A stretch of 64,000 nucleotides of DNA, from contig NZ_LT629757.1 of NCBI RefSeq assembly GCF_900104965.1, forward strand, positions 496,001-560,000, read 5' to 3'. The position numbers were made by a program, and so were the translations under genes. The notes beneath the pieces were generated by a model. It saw only the letters and a list, made by a program, of their open reading frames with translations. It made no database searches and had not been told where the DNA came from. This DNA comes from Nocardioides scoriae (lineage in GTDB: Bacteria; Actinomycetota; Actinomycetes; Propionibacteriales; Nocardioidaceae). Numbering within the stretch: the stretch's first letter is position 1; each line of letters begins with the position of its first letter. Shown piece after piece: positions 41,274-49,102 of the stretch.

Positions 41274-42119
41274 CTACTGCAGCCGGGTGACCTGCACGTC
41301 GACGAACATCCGCGAGGTGCCCGAGCCGGAGAAGATGCCGGAGAGCGGCTTCACGTCGCCGTAGTCGCGTCCGGTCGCGGTCACGACGTGGCGGTCGCCC
41401 GGCTCGGTGGCGTTGGTCGGGTCGAACCCGCGCCAGCCGTCGTCCCACCACTCCACCCAGGCGTGGGACTCGCCCTTGGCCGGCACGCCGACCTCGGGCT
41501 GCACCTTGGGGTGGAGGTAGCCCGACACGTAGCGGGCGGGGATCCCGACCGAGCGCAGGGCGCCGATGACGATGTGGGCCATGTCCTGGCACACGCCGGT
41601 GCGGCGCTCCCAGGAGTGCGCGGCGACGGCGTCGACGGTGGTCGAGCCGGAGACGTAGCGGACCTCGTCGTGCACCAGCGCGCACACGGCGTACGCCGCC
41701 TCGCTGGGGCTCGCGCTCCGCCCGGCGATCTCGCGGGCCCGCGCCACGAGCTCGGGCGAGGGCGCCACCCGGTCGGGCAGGGTGAGGAAGTCGGTGTGCA
41801 GGTCGGCCACCTGCGGCTTGCGCACGTCCTCCCAGCCCATCACCGGGGGACCGGCCGGGGTCCGGTCGGTGTGCACCGTGGCGGTCGCGGTGACGGTGAG
41901 CGAGGTGTGGGGGTCGAGCACCTCGAACGCCGTCACCTGGGAGCCCCAGTAGTCGCGGTAGGTGTAGGTCCACGGCGTGGGGGAGACCTCGACGCGGGAG
42001 TGGACCACGATCTGGCCGGGCAGGGTGACCGGGGTCAGCCGGGCCTCGTTGAACGAGGTGTTGGCCTTGCCGGTGTACTCGAAGCCGGTGGTGTGCACGA
42101 TGCGCAGCTGCAGGCTCAT
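41274..42119 (-). CDS. Transglutaminase-like cysteine peptidase
   Basis: The 281-residue protein has an N-terminal beta domain (LQLRIVHTTGFEYTGKANTS) followed by a transglutaminase core. The triad is visible: Cys in RRTGVCQDMAH, His in GESHAWVEWW and Asp in RGFDPTNATEPG. In this gene context it is predicted to act as a peptidase or amide-cleaving enzyme. AGGAGG precedes the ATG. It is third in the ATP-grasp/alpha-E cluster, 67 nt after the alpha-E gene. Confidence 0.9.
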   Translation of the reverse strand: MSLQLRIVHTTGFEYTGKANTSFNEARLTPVTLPGQIVVHSRVEVSPTPWTYTYRDYWGSQVTAFEVLDPHTSLTVTATATVHTDRTPAGPPVMGWEDVRKPQVADLHTDFLTLPDRVAPSPELVARAREIAGRSASPSEAAYAVCALVHDEVRYVSGSTTVDAVAAHSWERRTGVCQDMAHIVIGALRSVGIPARYVSGYLHPKVQPEVGVPAKGESHAWVEWWDDGWRGFDPTNATEPGDRHVVTATGRDYGDVKPLSGIFSGSGTSRMFVDVQVTRLQ

Positions 42120-42186
42120 CAGGGCCTCCTGGCCGTCGGGACGTGGGCCCGGGTGTCGGGGTGGGCGAGGGGGAGGAGGGCGACGC

Positions 42187-43113
42187 TCATGCGCGCACCC
42201 CGTGCCACTCGGTGGCCTCGGCCCCGGCGAAGTAGCGGCGGGTGATGGCGTCGGTGGCGAGCGCGCAGGTGCGCTGCAGCCGCTCCATCTCGCTGGGCAG
42301 CTCGGAGACGAAGTCGCTCAGCGAGCGGTACTCCAGCTCGGCACGGGTCCGACCGAGCAGCCGTTGCGCCTCGTTCTGGACGCCCACGCGGGTGCCCGCG
42401 GACTCCAGGCTCTCCAGCGAGCGCTCGGCCTGGGTGAGGCCGAAGACCACCGAGCGCGGGAAGAGCCGGTCGAGCAGCAGGAACTCCGCCGCGCCGCGCT
42501 CGGTCTCCAGGCCCTTGTAGGTGCGCAGGAACGCCTCGTAGGCCCCGCACGCCCGCAGCGAGGTGCCCCAGGCCGAGCCCGAGGACAGCGCCGCGGTCGC
42601 CACCAGCCGCGAGGTCATGTCGGCCCGCTCGATCGAGCGGCCGAGCACGAGGAACTGGTAGCCCTCGTCGCGGGTCATCGTCGCCTCGGCGATGCCGTTG
42701 ATCTGGGCGGCGCGGTCCCGCACCCAGCGGAAGGCCACCGGCGGCCGCATCGAGCGGAAGTGGCCCGAGGGGATCGCGCGGTAGGTGGTGTTCATCGCCT
42801 CCCACATCGACGTCGAGAGCGTCTCGCGCGCGCGTCGGGCGCTCTCGCGGGCGGCGGCGAGGGTGGCGGAGATCGAGGTGCTCGAGGACGTGTCGTAGGC
42901 GAGCACCCGCAGCATCTCGGCGCTGTCGATGGGTGCGTCGTCCTCGACCTCGACGCCCATGATCGACATCAGGCTGCGGCAGGTGGTCTCCTCGTCGACG
43001 CCCGGGTCCTCGAGGATCAGCTGGGTCTGCACGTCGAGGATGCGGGCGGTGTCCTCCGCCCGCTCGACGTAGCGCCCGATCCAGAACAGCGACTCCGCGA
43101 TCCGGCTCAGCAT
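42187..43113 (-). CDS. Alpha-E domain protein
   Basis: The 308-residue all-helical protein begins MLSRIAESLFWIGRYVERAE, the family hallmark. It continues with acidic/Arg-rich helices, including RSIERADMTSRL. Alpha-E proteins have no known enzymatic activity and nearly always neighbour circularly permuted ATP-grasp genes. AGGAGG is 7 nt before the ATG. The start overlaps the end of the ATP-grasp gene, so the two are translationally coupled. Confidence 0.92.
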   Translation of the reverse strand: MLSRIAESLFWIGRYVERAEDTARILDVQTQLILEDPGVDEETTCRSLMSIMGVEVEDDAPIDSAEMLRVLAYDTSSSTSISATLAAARESARRARETLSTSMWEAMNTTYRAIPSGHFRSMRPPVAFRWVRDRAAQINGIAEATMTRDEGYQFLVLGRSIERADMTSRLVATAALSSGSAWGTSLRACGAYEAFLRTYKGLETERGAAEFLLLDRLFPRSVVFGLTQAERSLESLESAGTRVGVQNEAQRLLGRTRAELEYRSLSDFVSELPSEMERLQRTCALATDAITRRYFAGAEATEWHGVRA

Positions 43114-44708
43114 CCGAGCACCTCCTGGTCGGTCGACCCCGTCGAGACCTGCTGCTGTTGCTGTTGCTGCTGCTGGTCCTGGGGGGAGGAGAACGAGTCG
43201 AGCGCGGGCCCGATGTCCTGCGGCGTCGCGTGGACGGGGACCCGCTCGGGCTCGGCGCGCACCACGGGCCGGCTCGACCCCGCGAGCACCCAGGTGTCCT
43301 TGGAGCCGCCACCGCGCGAGGAGTTGACGATCAGCTCGCCCTCGCCGAGCGCGACCCGGGTCAGGCCACCGGGGAGCACCCAGACCCGGTTGCCGTCGTT
43401 GACCGCGAAGGGGCGCAGGTCGACGTGGCGCGGGCGCATCCTGCCGTCGACGTACGTCGGCACGGTGCTCAGCTGGATGACCGGCTGCGCGATCCACGAG
43501 CGGGGGTCGGCCAGCACCTTGATGCGCAGCTCGTCGAGCTCGGCGCGGGTGGCGTGGGGCCCGATGACGATGCCCTTGCCGCCGGAGCCGTCGACCGGCT
43601 TGAGGACCAGCTCGTCGAGGCGGTCCATCACCTCCTCGCGGTGGTCGGCGTCGCCGAGCCGCCAGGTGTCGACGTTCTTGAGGACCGGCTCCTCGCCGAG
43701 GTAGTAGCGCACCAGGTCGGGCAGGTAGGTGTAGACGAGCTTGTCGTCGGCGACGCCGTTGCCGACCGCGTTGGCGATCGTCACGTTGCCGGCCCGCGCG
43801 GCGTTGAGCAGCCCGGAGCAGCCCAGCAGCGAGGTGCTGTGGAAGTGCACCGGGTCGAGGAACTCGTCGTCGACGCGGCGGTAGATGACGTGCACCGGCT
43901 CCAGGCCCTGGGTGGTGCGCATCATGACGCGGCCGCGGCGGCACTCGAGGTCACGGCCCTCGACCAGCTCGACGCCCATGGTGCGGGCGAGCAGGGCGTG
44001 CTCGAAGTAGGCGCCGTTGAAGACGCCGGGGGTGAGCACGACGACGGTCGGGTCGGTGACGCCGGCCGGGGCCGCGGCGCGGAGCGCGGTCAGCAGCTTC
44101 TGCGGGTAGCCCGCGACCGGCCGGATCCGGTGCTCGCCGAAGACCTCGGGCAGGGCGGCGGCGATCGCGCGCCGGTTGGTCATCACGTAGGAGACGCCGG
44201 ACGGCACCCGCACGTTGTCCTCGAGCACGCGGAACTCGCCGGCGTCGTCGCGGATCAGGTCGATGCCGCTGACGTGGACGCGCACGCCGTTGGGCGGCTC
44301 GATGCCGGCGGCGGCACGGTGGAAGTGGGAGGAGGTGGTGATGACGCGGCGGGGGATCACCCCGTCGTTGAGCACCTCGCCGGCGTCGTAGACGTCGGCC
44401 AGGAACTTCTCCAACGTCGCGACCCGCTGCTGGACGCCGGCCTCGACCTTGGCCCAGTGCTCCATCTCGATCACCCGGGGCAGCACGTCGAGCGGGAAGG
44501 CCCGCTCCTCGCCCCCGATGTCGAAGGTGACGCCCTGGTCGAGGTAGCTCGACTGCAGCGCCTCCACCCGGGTCTGGAGCTCGCTGGTGCCCATCGTCTG
44601 CAGCGACGGCTGGAGCTGTCGGTAGGGGGTGCGCAGCTGCTCGGCGTCGAACATCTCGTCGTACGCCGCCCCCATCCCGCTGGCGTAGTCCTCGAACATC
44701 CCGGTCAC
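43107..44708 (-). CDS. Circularly permuted ATP-grasp protein with poly-Gln tail
   Basis: The 533-residue protein shows family motifs in ITTSSHFHRAAAGI, GIDLIRDDAGEFRVLEDNVR, PSGVSYVMTNR, DELVLKPVDGSGGKGIVIGP and LRPFAVNDG. These fit a circularly permuted ATP-grasp that forms amide or peptide bonds using ATP. The C-terminus is unusual: nine consecutive Gln residues follow SSPQD. GTG 44708 is chosen because TAGGGT is 7 nt upstream; ATG 44699 is the alternative. It leads the cluster with the alpha-E and transglutaminase genes. Confidence 0.9.
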   Translation of the reverse strand: MTGMFEDYASGMGAAYDEMFDAEQLRTPYRQLQPSLQTMGTSELQTRVEALQSSYLDQGVTFDIGGEERAFPLDVLPRVIEMEHWAKVEAGVQQRVATLEKFLADVYDAGEVLNDGVIPRRVITTSSHFHRAAAGIEPPNGVRVHVSGIDLIRDDAGEFRVLEDNVRVPSGVSYVMTNRRAIAAALPEVFGEHRIRPVAGYPQKLLTALRAAAPAGVTDPTVVVLTPGVFNGAYFEHALLARTMGVELVEGRDLECRRGRVMMRTTQGLEPVHVIYRRVDDEFLDPVHFHSTSLLGCSGLLNAARAGNVTIANAVGNGVADDKLVYTYLPDLVRYYLGEEPVLKNVDTWRLGDADHREEVMDRLDELVLKPVDGSGGKGIVIGPHATRAELDELRIKVLADPRSWIAQPVIQLSTVPTYVDGRMRPRHVDLRPFAVNDGNRVWVLPGGLTRVALGEGELIVNSSRGGGSKDTWVLAGSSRPVVRAEPERVPVHATPQDIGPALDSFSSPQDQQQQQQQQQVSTGSTDQEVLGC

Positions 44709-44715
44709 GCACGCG

Positions 44716-44721
44716 ACCCTA
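44716..44721 (-). promoter_or_regulatory. -10 box of the ATP-grasp cluster
   Basis: TAGGGT on the minus strand, 7 nt before GTG 44708, with no ribosome binding site. Confidence 0.5.
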
Positions 44722-44787
44722 GCGAGGGTGTGTGTCGTTCGTGTGGCGGGCCGCGAGATGGACACTTCGGGCGGCCGCGGCCCCCGG

Positions 44788-45636
44788 TCAGGGCTCGGTG
44801 AGCACCTCGGCGCCGTCCTCGGTGACGAGCAGGGTGTGCTCGAACTGCGCCGAGTGGCGACGGTCCCGGGTGACCACGGTCCAGCCGTCCTCCCACATGT
44901 CCCACTCGTGGGTGCCGAGGTTGAGCATCGGCTCGATGGTGAAGGTCATGCCCGGACGGATCAGGTCGTCGTAGTAGGAGTCGTCGTAGTGCGGCACCAC
45001 CAGCCCGCTGTGGAAGTGGGTGCCGATGCCGTGGCCGGTGAACTCCCGCACCACGCCGTAGCCGTGCCGCTTGGCGTAGGACTCGATGACCCGCCCGATG
45101 ACGTTGATCTGGCGGCCCGGCTTCACCGCGCGGATCGCCCGGCGCAGCGCCTCGCGGGTGGCGTCGACGAGGTCGCGCACCTCGTCGGTGACCCCGGGGG
45201 TGAGGAAGGTGGCGTTGGTGTCGCCGTGGACGCCGTCGAGGTACGCCGTGACGTCGATGTTGACGATGTCGCCGTCCTGGACGACGTAGCTGTCGGGGAT
45301 GCCGTGGCAGATGACCTCGTTGACGCTCGCGCACAGCGACTTGGGGAAGCCCTTGTAGCCGAGCGTGGAGGGGTAGGCGCCGTGGTCGCAGAGGAACTCG
45401 TGGCCGACGCGGTCGAGCTCGTCGGTGGTGACGCCGGGGACGACGTGGGAGCCGACCAGCTCGCGCGCCTGGGCGGCCAGCCGGCTCGCCGCGCGCATCC
45501 GCTCGATGGTCTCGGCGTCCTTGACCTCGTTGCCGGTGAAGGGACGCGGCTCGGGGCGGTCGACGTACTCGGGGCGGGGGATGGACGCCGGCACGGGGCG
45601 GCGCTCGGAGATCCGTCCGGGGGCTATGGCAGTCAC
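44788..45636 (-). CDS. map: Type I methionine aminopeptidase
   Basis: The 282-residue enzyme removes N-terminal Met. Metal ligands lie in [19 protein letters not shown] (two Asp), [12 protein letters not shown] (His), TIEPMLNLG (Glu) and [10 protein letters not shown] (Glu). The N-terminal extension with [18 protein letters not shown] is a PxxP linker like that of mycobacterial MAP type 1c. GTG 45636 is preferred over ATG 45663 because TACACT lies 7 nt before it and gives the normal family length. Confidence 0.94.
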   Translation of the reverse strand: MTAIAPGRISERRPVPASIPRPEYVDRPEPRPFTGNEVKDAETIERMRAASRLAAQARELVGSHVVPGVTTDELDRVGHEFLCDHGAYPSTLGYKGFPKSLCASVNEVICHGIPDSYVVQDGDIVNIDVTAYLDGVHGDTNATFLTPGVTDEVRDLVDATREALRRAIRAVKPGRQINVIGRVIESYAKRHGYGVVREFTGHGIGTHFHSGLVVPHYDDSYYDDLIRPGMTFTIEPMLNLGTHEWDMWEDGWTVVTRDRRHSAQFEHTLLVTEDGAEVLTEP

Positions 45637-45643
45637 GGGCAGA

Positions 45644-45653
45644 AGTGTAGTTT
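45644..45653. promoter_or_regulatory. Two-way promoter with overlapping -10 boxes
   Basis: TACACT (minus, 45644-45649) is 7 nt before the map GTG. TAGTTT (plus, 45648-45653) is 8 nt before the ATG of the divergent small gene. The boxes share the bases at 45648-45649. Neither gene has a Shine-Dalgarno sequence. Confidence 0.5.
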
Positions 45654-45661
45654 CGCTGCTC

Positions 45662-45847
45662 ATGAGCCAGTTCTGGTACTGCCTGAAGCACCACGCCGTC
45701 GAGGGCAAGGACGGGTGCAAGGCCGCCGACCGCCTCGGCCCCTACGACTCGGAGGCCGAGGCCTCGCGGGCGCTGGAGAAGGTCGAGGAGCGCAACGAGT
45801 CCTGGGACGCCAAGGACGACTGGGGCGACTCGCGCACGGAGGACTGA
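45662..45847 (+). CDS. Small conserved actinobacterial protein
   Basis: The 61-residue protein reads [20 protein letters not shown], then [20 protein letters not shown] and a very acidic tail. The Cys-His-His...Cys arrangement suggests a metal site and the middle resembles a short SPOR-like module. I recall similar small proteins in actinobacteria but cannot name a function. The ATG overlaps, on the other strand, an unused ATG in the map reading frame. Confidence 0.75.
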   Translation: MSQFWYCLKHHAVEGKDGCKAADRLGPYDSEAEASRALEKVEERNESWDAKDDWGDSRTED

Positions 45848-45886
45848 GCCCCGCCCGCTGCGCCGGCCCCGCTCGCGGGGGCGGCG

Positions 45887-47260
45887 TCAGCCGACGAAGC
45901 CGCCCCGGGCCAGCGGGGTGCCGCGGCCGTCGACGTGCTGGCTGTCGCCCGTGCCGTAGGTCCAGCGGAAGCCGTGGGCGCGCCAGATCTTGACGACCGG
46001 GTGGCTGCTGGTGCGCCAGGCGACGCGGGGGTGGCTGCGGGTGGCCCACCAGGAGTTGGGCACCCAGCCGGTCGCCGAGTCGTAGGGGTTCTCCCAGGTG
46101 TTGAGGTCGATCGCCCGGCCGGTCGCGTGGGGCGACATCACGCCGGGGCGGTTGACCACCCAGCGGCAGTTGAAGGCCGAGGTGTTGTCGGCGCGCATCG
46201 ACGCGTGGTCGTCGGCGCCGTGCACCCGCTTGCTCCAGCCGAAGCGGTCGACGCGGTACATCCGGCGGATCGGCAGCTGGGCGGCGTACATGTCGGTCAG
46301 CGCGGCGGCGGCGCGGCCGGCGACGGCGGTGCTCAGCACCATCTCGCCGCGGTAGCGGTAGCCGTCGAAGCCCCAGTAGTTGATGCGCAGCAGGCGCAGG
46401 CCGGAGCGGCCCACCGGGCAGCCGCTGTGCCAGCTGCGACCCACCATCGAGCGCCAGGTCGCGTCGGGCACGGCCGTGAGCACGGCGTCGGCACCCGCGG
46501 TGGTGGCGCGGGTCTGGGCGGCCAGGGCAGCCGGACGCGGCGCGGCCGAGGGCAGCACGACCGGGTCCGCGATGGGCACGTTGTCGATCTTGACTGTGGC
46601 CGAGCTCGCGGCCTGCCACCACGTCCCGCGGCTGCCGGTGGCGCGCCACTGGGTGTCCGAGCGCGGCTCGGAGGTCACCTTCACCACGCCGTCGGCGTCG
46701 GTGCGGCGCACGCCGTACGTCCTCCAGGTGCCGCCCGAGGCGCGTCGCTGCACGGTGACCGCGCCGGGGACCGGGCTGCCGTCCGACGCACGCCAGCGCA
46801 GCGTGACGGTCGCCTCGCGCTCGTCGACGACCGAGCGGGGGGCGGTGATGCCCAGCGTCGTGGCCAGGACCAGGCCCTGCGCGGTGGCGGGGGCGGAGGT
46901 GGCCGCGGCCAGCTCGCCGTCGCCGGCCCAGCGGGCCCGCCAGGTGGTGCCGCCCGCAGGCACCGTCACCCGAAGCGAGGCCACGCCGGCGGCGTCGGTG
47001 ACCGCCGTGGTCGAGGTGGTCCAGGTGCCCTGCGTGCTGCCCGCGCGCTGCAGCTCGACGGTGCGGCCCGTGACGGGTGCCGCGGCCTGGTCGAGCAGCG
47101 TCGCGGTGAACACGACGGCCGACCCGGCCCGGGCCGGCGCGGGCGCCTGCAGGGACAGGGTGGGCGTGGCGGGCGCCGCTCCGGCGGGGGCGACCGGCCC
47201 CAGGAGCAGCGTGAGCGCGGTGCCCAGGACCGCGAGGACGAGCGGGCGGGGGAGCAGCAC
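45887..47260 (-). CDS. Secreted M15-family D-Ala-D-Ala carboxypeptidase-like protein
   Basis: The 457-residue protein starts with a signal peptide (LVLAVLGTALTLLLGPVAPAGA, cut near residue 29). Two bacterial Ig-like repeats follow (about 35-115 and 125-200). The C-terminal M15 domain carries zinc ligands in SPHATGRAIDLN (H...D) and DSQHVDG. It should trim peptidoglycan stem peptides outside the cell, with the Ig domains anchoring it. GTG 47260 is set by GGAGG at 5 nt; a GTG seven codons earlier has no such site. Confidence 0.87.
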   Translation of the reverse strand: MLLPRPLVLAVLGTALTLLLGPVAPAGAAPATPTLSLQAPAPARAGSAVVFTATLLDQAAAPVTGRTVELQRAGSTQGTWTTSTTAVTDAAGVASLRVTVPAGGTTWRARWAGDGELAAATSAPATAQGLVLATTLGITAPRSVVDEREATVTLRWRASDGSPVPGAVTVQRRASGGTWRTYGVRRTDADGVVKVTSEPRSDTQWRATGSRGTWWQAASSATVKIDNVPIADPVVLPSAAPRPAALAAQTRATTAGADAVLTAVPDATWRSMVGRSWHSGCPVGRSGLRLLRINYWGFDGYRYRGEMVLSTAVAGRAAAALTDMYAAQLPIRRMYRVDRFGWSKRVHGADDHASMRADNTSAFNCRWVVNRPGVMSPHATGRAIDLNTWENPYDSATGWVPNSWWATRSHPRVAWRTSSHPVVKIWRAHGFRWTYGTGDSQHVDGRGTPLARGGFVG

Positions 47261-47348
47261 GGGAGCCTCCGAGAGCGACACCGATGACGAGGGGTGCGGA
47301 CCACCGGCCCCGTTCGGCGCCCACGCTAGCCCGGCGGTCGGCCGACCG

Positions 47349-47354
47349 TAGGGT
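47349..47354 (+). promoter_or_regulatory. -10 box of the small membrane protein
   Basis: TAGGGT is 7 nt before GTG 47362, with no ribosome binding site. Confidence 0.45.
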
Positions 47355-47361
47355 GTTCGCC

Positions 47362-47625
47362 GTGGTCCGTGAGCAGGTGTCGCCGTGGGGGTTCGTCGGC
47401 ATGGGCGGCCTGGCGTGCCTGCTCTTCCTGGTGCTCGGCAGCGTCGTCGTCGCCCCCTGGTGGCTGGTCGCGCTGCTGCTCGTGCTCTGGCTGGTGCTCC
47501 TCGGGCTCGGGGTGCGGTGGTTCACGCCGCACCCGCGGCGCACGGCCTGGGTCCCGGTGGTGGGCCTCGTGGTGTGGCTCGCCGCTCTCGTCGGGGGCGT
47601 CGGTCGCCTCGGGTGGGGTGGCTGA
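47362..47625 (+). CDS. Small membrane protein, 87 residues
   Basis: I cannot name this protein. It has two or three hydrophobic segments (GLACLLFLVLGSVVVAPWWL; LVALLLVLWLVLLGLGV; VVGLVVWLAALVGGV) joined by a basic RWFTPHPRRTAW loop. It probably spans the membrane with short exposed ends. It is divergent from the M15 peptidase gene. Confidence 0.65.
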   Translation: MVREQVSPWGFVGMGGLACLLFLVLGSVVVAPWWLVALLLVLWLVLLGLGVRWFTPHPRRTAWVPVVGLVVWLAALVGGVGRLGWGG

Positions 47626-47867
47626 ACGGCGGTCGCCGGCGCCTCTCCGCGGGGCCCGTCTGCAAGGCCGGGACGTCGTGCGTGGTGGGGACCTGGCGGC
47701 GGGGGACGTCATGCGTGCTGGTCGTCGGGGCGGCCTCGTCGGATGACGTCCCGCCGGAGGTCGTGCGAGCTGGCTGCCGGGACGACCACCTCGTACGACG
47801 CGCCGCACCGCCGGAGGACCGCGACGCGCCACCGCACCGGAGGGCCGCGACGACCCCCGCCGGCCCC
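47626..47867. other. 242-bp repeat-rich gap between convergent genes
   Basis: No gene is credible. It contains a 10-bp inverted repeat GGGACGTCAT/ATGACGTCCC (47703-47712 with 47743-47752) and the second copy of the 40-bp dyad element. Confidence 0.6.
47760..47799. repeat. 40-bp dispersed dyad element, copy B
   Basis: The ends GTCGTGCGAG and CTCGTACGAC are complementary with one mismatch, and the centre TGCCGGGACGACC matches copy A. It lies just past the 10-bp inverted repeat and faces the sugar dehydrogenase stop. Confidence 0.6.
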
Positions 47868-49025
47868 TCAGCCCACCGGGTGGACCCGGAGCACCCGGTC
47901 CGAGCCGCCGCCGTTGGCGGTGGTGACGAGCAGGTCGCCGCCGGGGAGGGAGGTGACCGAGCGGAGGCGGCCGTACTGGCGCAGGGCGTCGGGGGTGGCG
48001 ACGCGCTGCAGCGTGCCGGAGGAGGAGAAGCCCATGAACATCAGCCGCTCGCCCTTGAGGGCCGCGACGGCGAGGGTGCCGGCGTAGTCGCCCCAGGCGC
48101 TGCCGCGGACCCAGGACGCGCCCGAGGTCGCCAGGGTCGGGGAGCCGGAGCGCCAGCGGGCCGACTGCTGGGTGCCCGGCAGGCCGTGGTCGGTCATCGG
48201 GCGGCTCTCGTCGTAGCCCGGGGTGGGGGACCAGCCGTAGTCGCCGCCCCGGACCAGCCGGTTGACCTCGTCGTCGCGGCTGGTGCCGTGCTCCACCGAC
48301 CACAGCGACCCGTCGGCGCGCTGGGCGAGGCCCTGCACGTTGCGGTGGCCGTAGGTGTAGACGTAGCGCGCCGCCGTGGACGAGCTGGAGGCGAACGGGT
48401 TGGTCGACCAGGGCTTGCCGGTCTGCCGGTTCAGGCGCAGGACCTTGCCGCCGAGGGAGGTGCGGCTGTGGGGGTTGCGGCCGATGGCCGCGTCGCCGGT
48501 GCCGACCAGCAGCGCGCCGTACGACGCCACGAGCAGCCGGCAGCCACCGTGACGACCGCTGGTGGCCGGGATGCCGCGTAGCAGCACGCCGGCGCGGGTG
48601 GCGGTGGTGCCGCTGGAGCCGAGCGTCCAGGCGAGGACCTTGACGTCGTGGCGGCCGGAGCCGGCGTACCCGCCCTGGCAGGTGTAGAAGCGGCGGTTGG
48701 AGGCGAAGTCGGGGTCGACGGCCAGGCTCATCAGCCCGGTCTCGCCGCTGGCCCAGACCGTGCCGGGCTCGTAGGAGACCGGCCGCACGCTCGAGCCGTC
48801 GACGAGCAGCAGCCGCTTGCTGGCGCGCTCGGTCACCAGGAGCCGCCCGTCGGGCAGCGGCTGGGCGTCCCAGGGGATGTCGAGCCCCGAGGCGACGGTG
48901 GTCACCTGGAGCGTCGGGGCCGCCGCGGCCGCGGACGGGGCGACCCGCTGCGACAGCGCGACGGGCACCGCGGCAGCGGTGACGGCGAGGGCGAGGAGGA
49001 CGGCCACGAGACCCGGTCGGCGCAT
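47868..49025 (-). CDS. Secreted PQQ-dependent sugar dehydrogenase (GSDH/YliI type)
   Basis: The 385-residue beta-propeller has a signal peptide (LVAVLLALAVTAAAVPVALS) and family blocks LQVTTVASGLDIPWDAQPLP, GETGLMSLAVDPDF, LLVGTGDAA, GGKVLRLNRQTG, YGHRNVQGLA and HGTSRDDEVNRL. The catalytic His is likely in SGRHGGC or the YGHRN segment. It should oxidise aldose sugars with PQQ outside the membrane; no PQQ synthesis genes are near. The ATG follows TACCGT at 6 nt. Confidence 0.87.
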   Translation of the reverse strand: MRRPGLVAVLLALAVTAAAVPVALSQRVAPSAAAAAPTLQVTTVASGLDIPWDAQPLPDGRLLVTERASKRLLLVDGSSVRPVSYEPGTVWASGETGLMSLAVDPDFASNRRFYTCQGGYAGSGRHDVKVLAWTLGSSGTTATRAGVLLRGIPATSGRHGGCRLLVASYGALLVGTGDAAIGRNPHSRTSLGGKVLRLNRQTGKPWSTNPFASSSSTAARYVYTYGHRNVQGLAQRADGSLWSVEHGTSRDDEVNRLVRGGDYGWSPTPGYDESRPMTDHGLPGTQQSARWRSGSPTLATSGASWVRGSAWGDYAGTLAVAALKGERLMFMGFSSSGTLQRVATPDALRQYGRLRSVTSLPGGDLLVTTANGGGSDRVLRVHPVG

Positions 49026-49031
49026 GCCGCC

Positions 49032-49037
49032 ACGGTA
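49032..49037 (-). promoter_or_regulatory. -10 box of the sugar dehydrogenase gene
   Basis: TACCGT on the minus strand, 6 nt before the ATG. Confidence 0.45.
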
Positions 49038-49102
49038 GCCCCGCGGTCGCGGTCCGACCCGGCGCACGACCGGACGGCGCGCCCCGAGCCGTCGGTCCGG
49101 GC

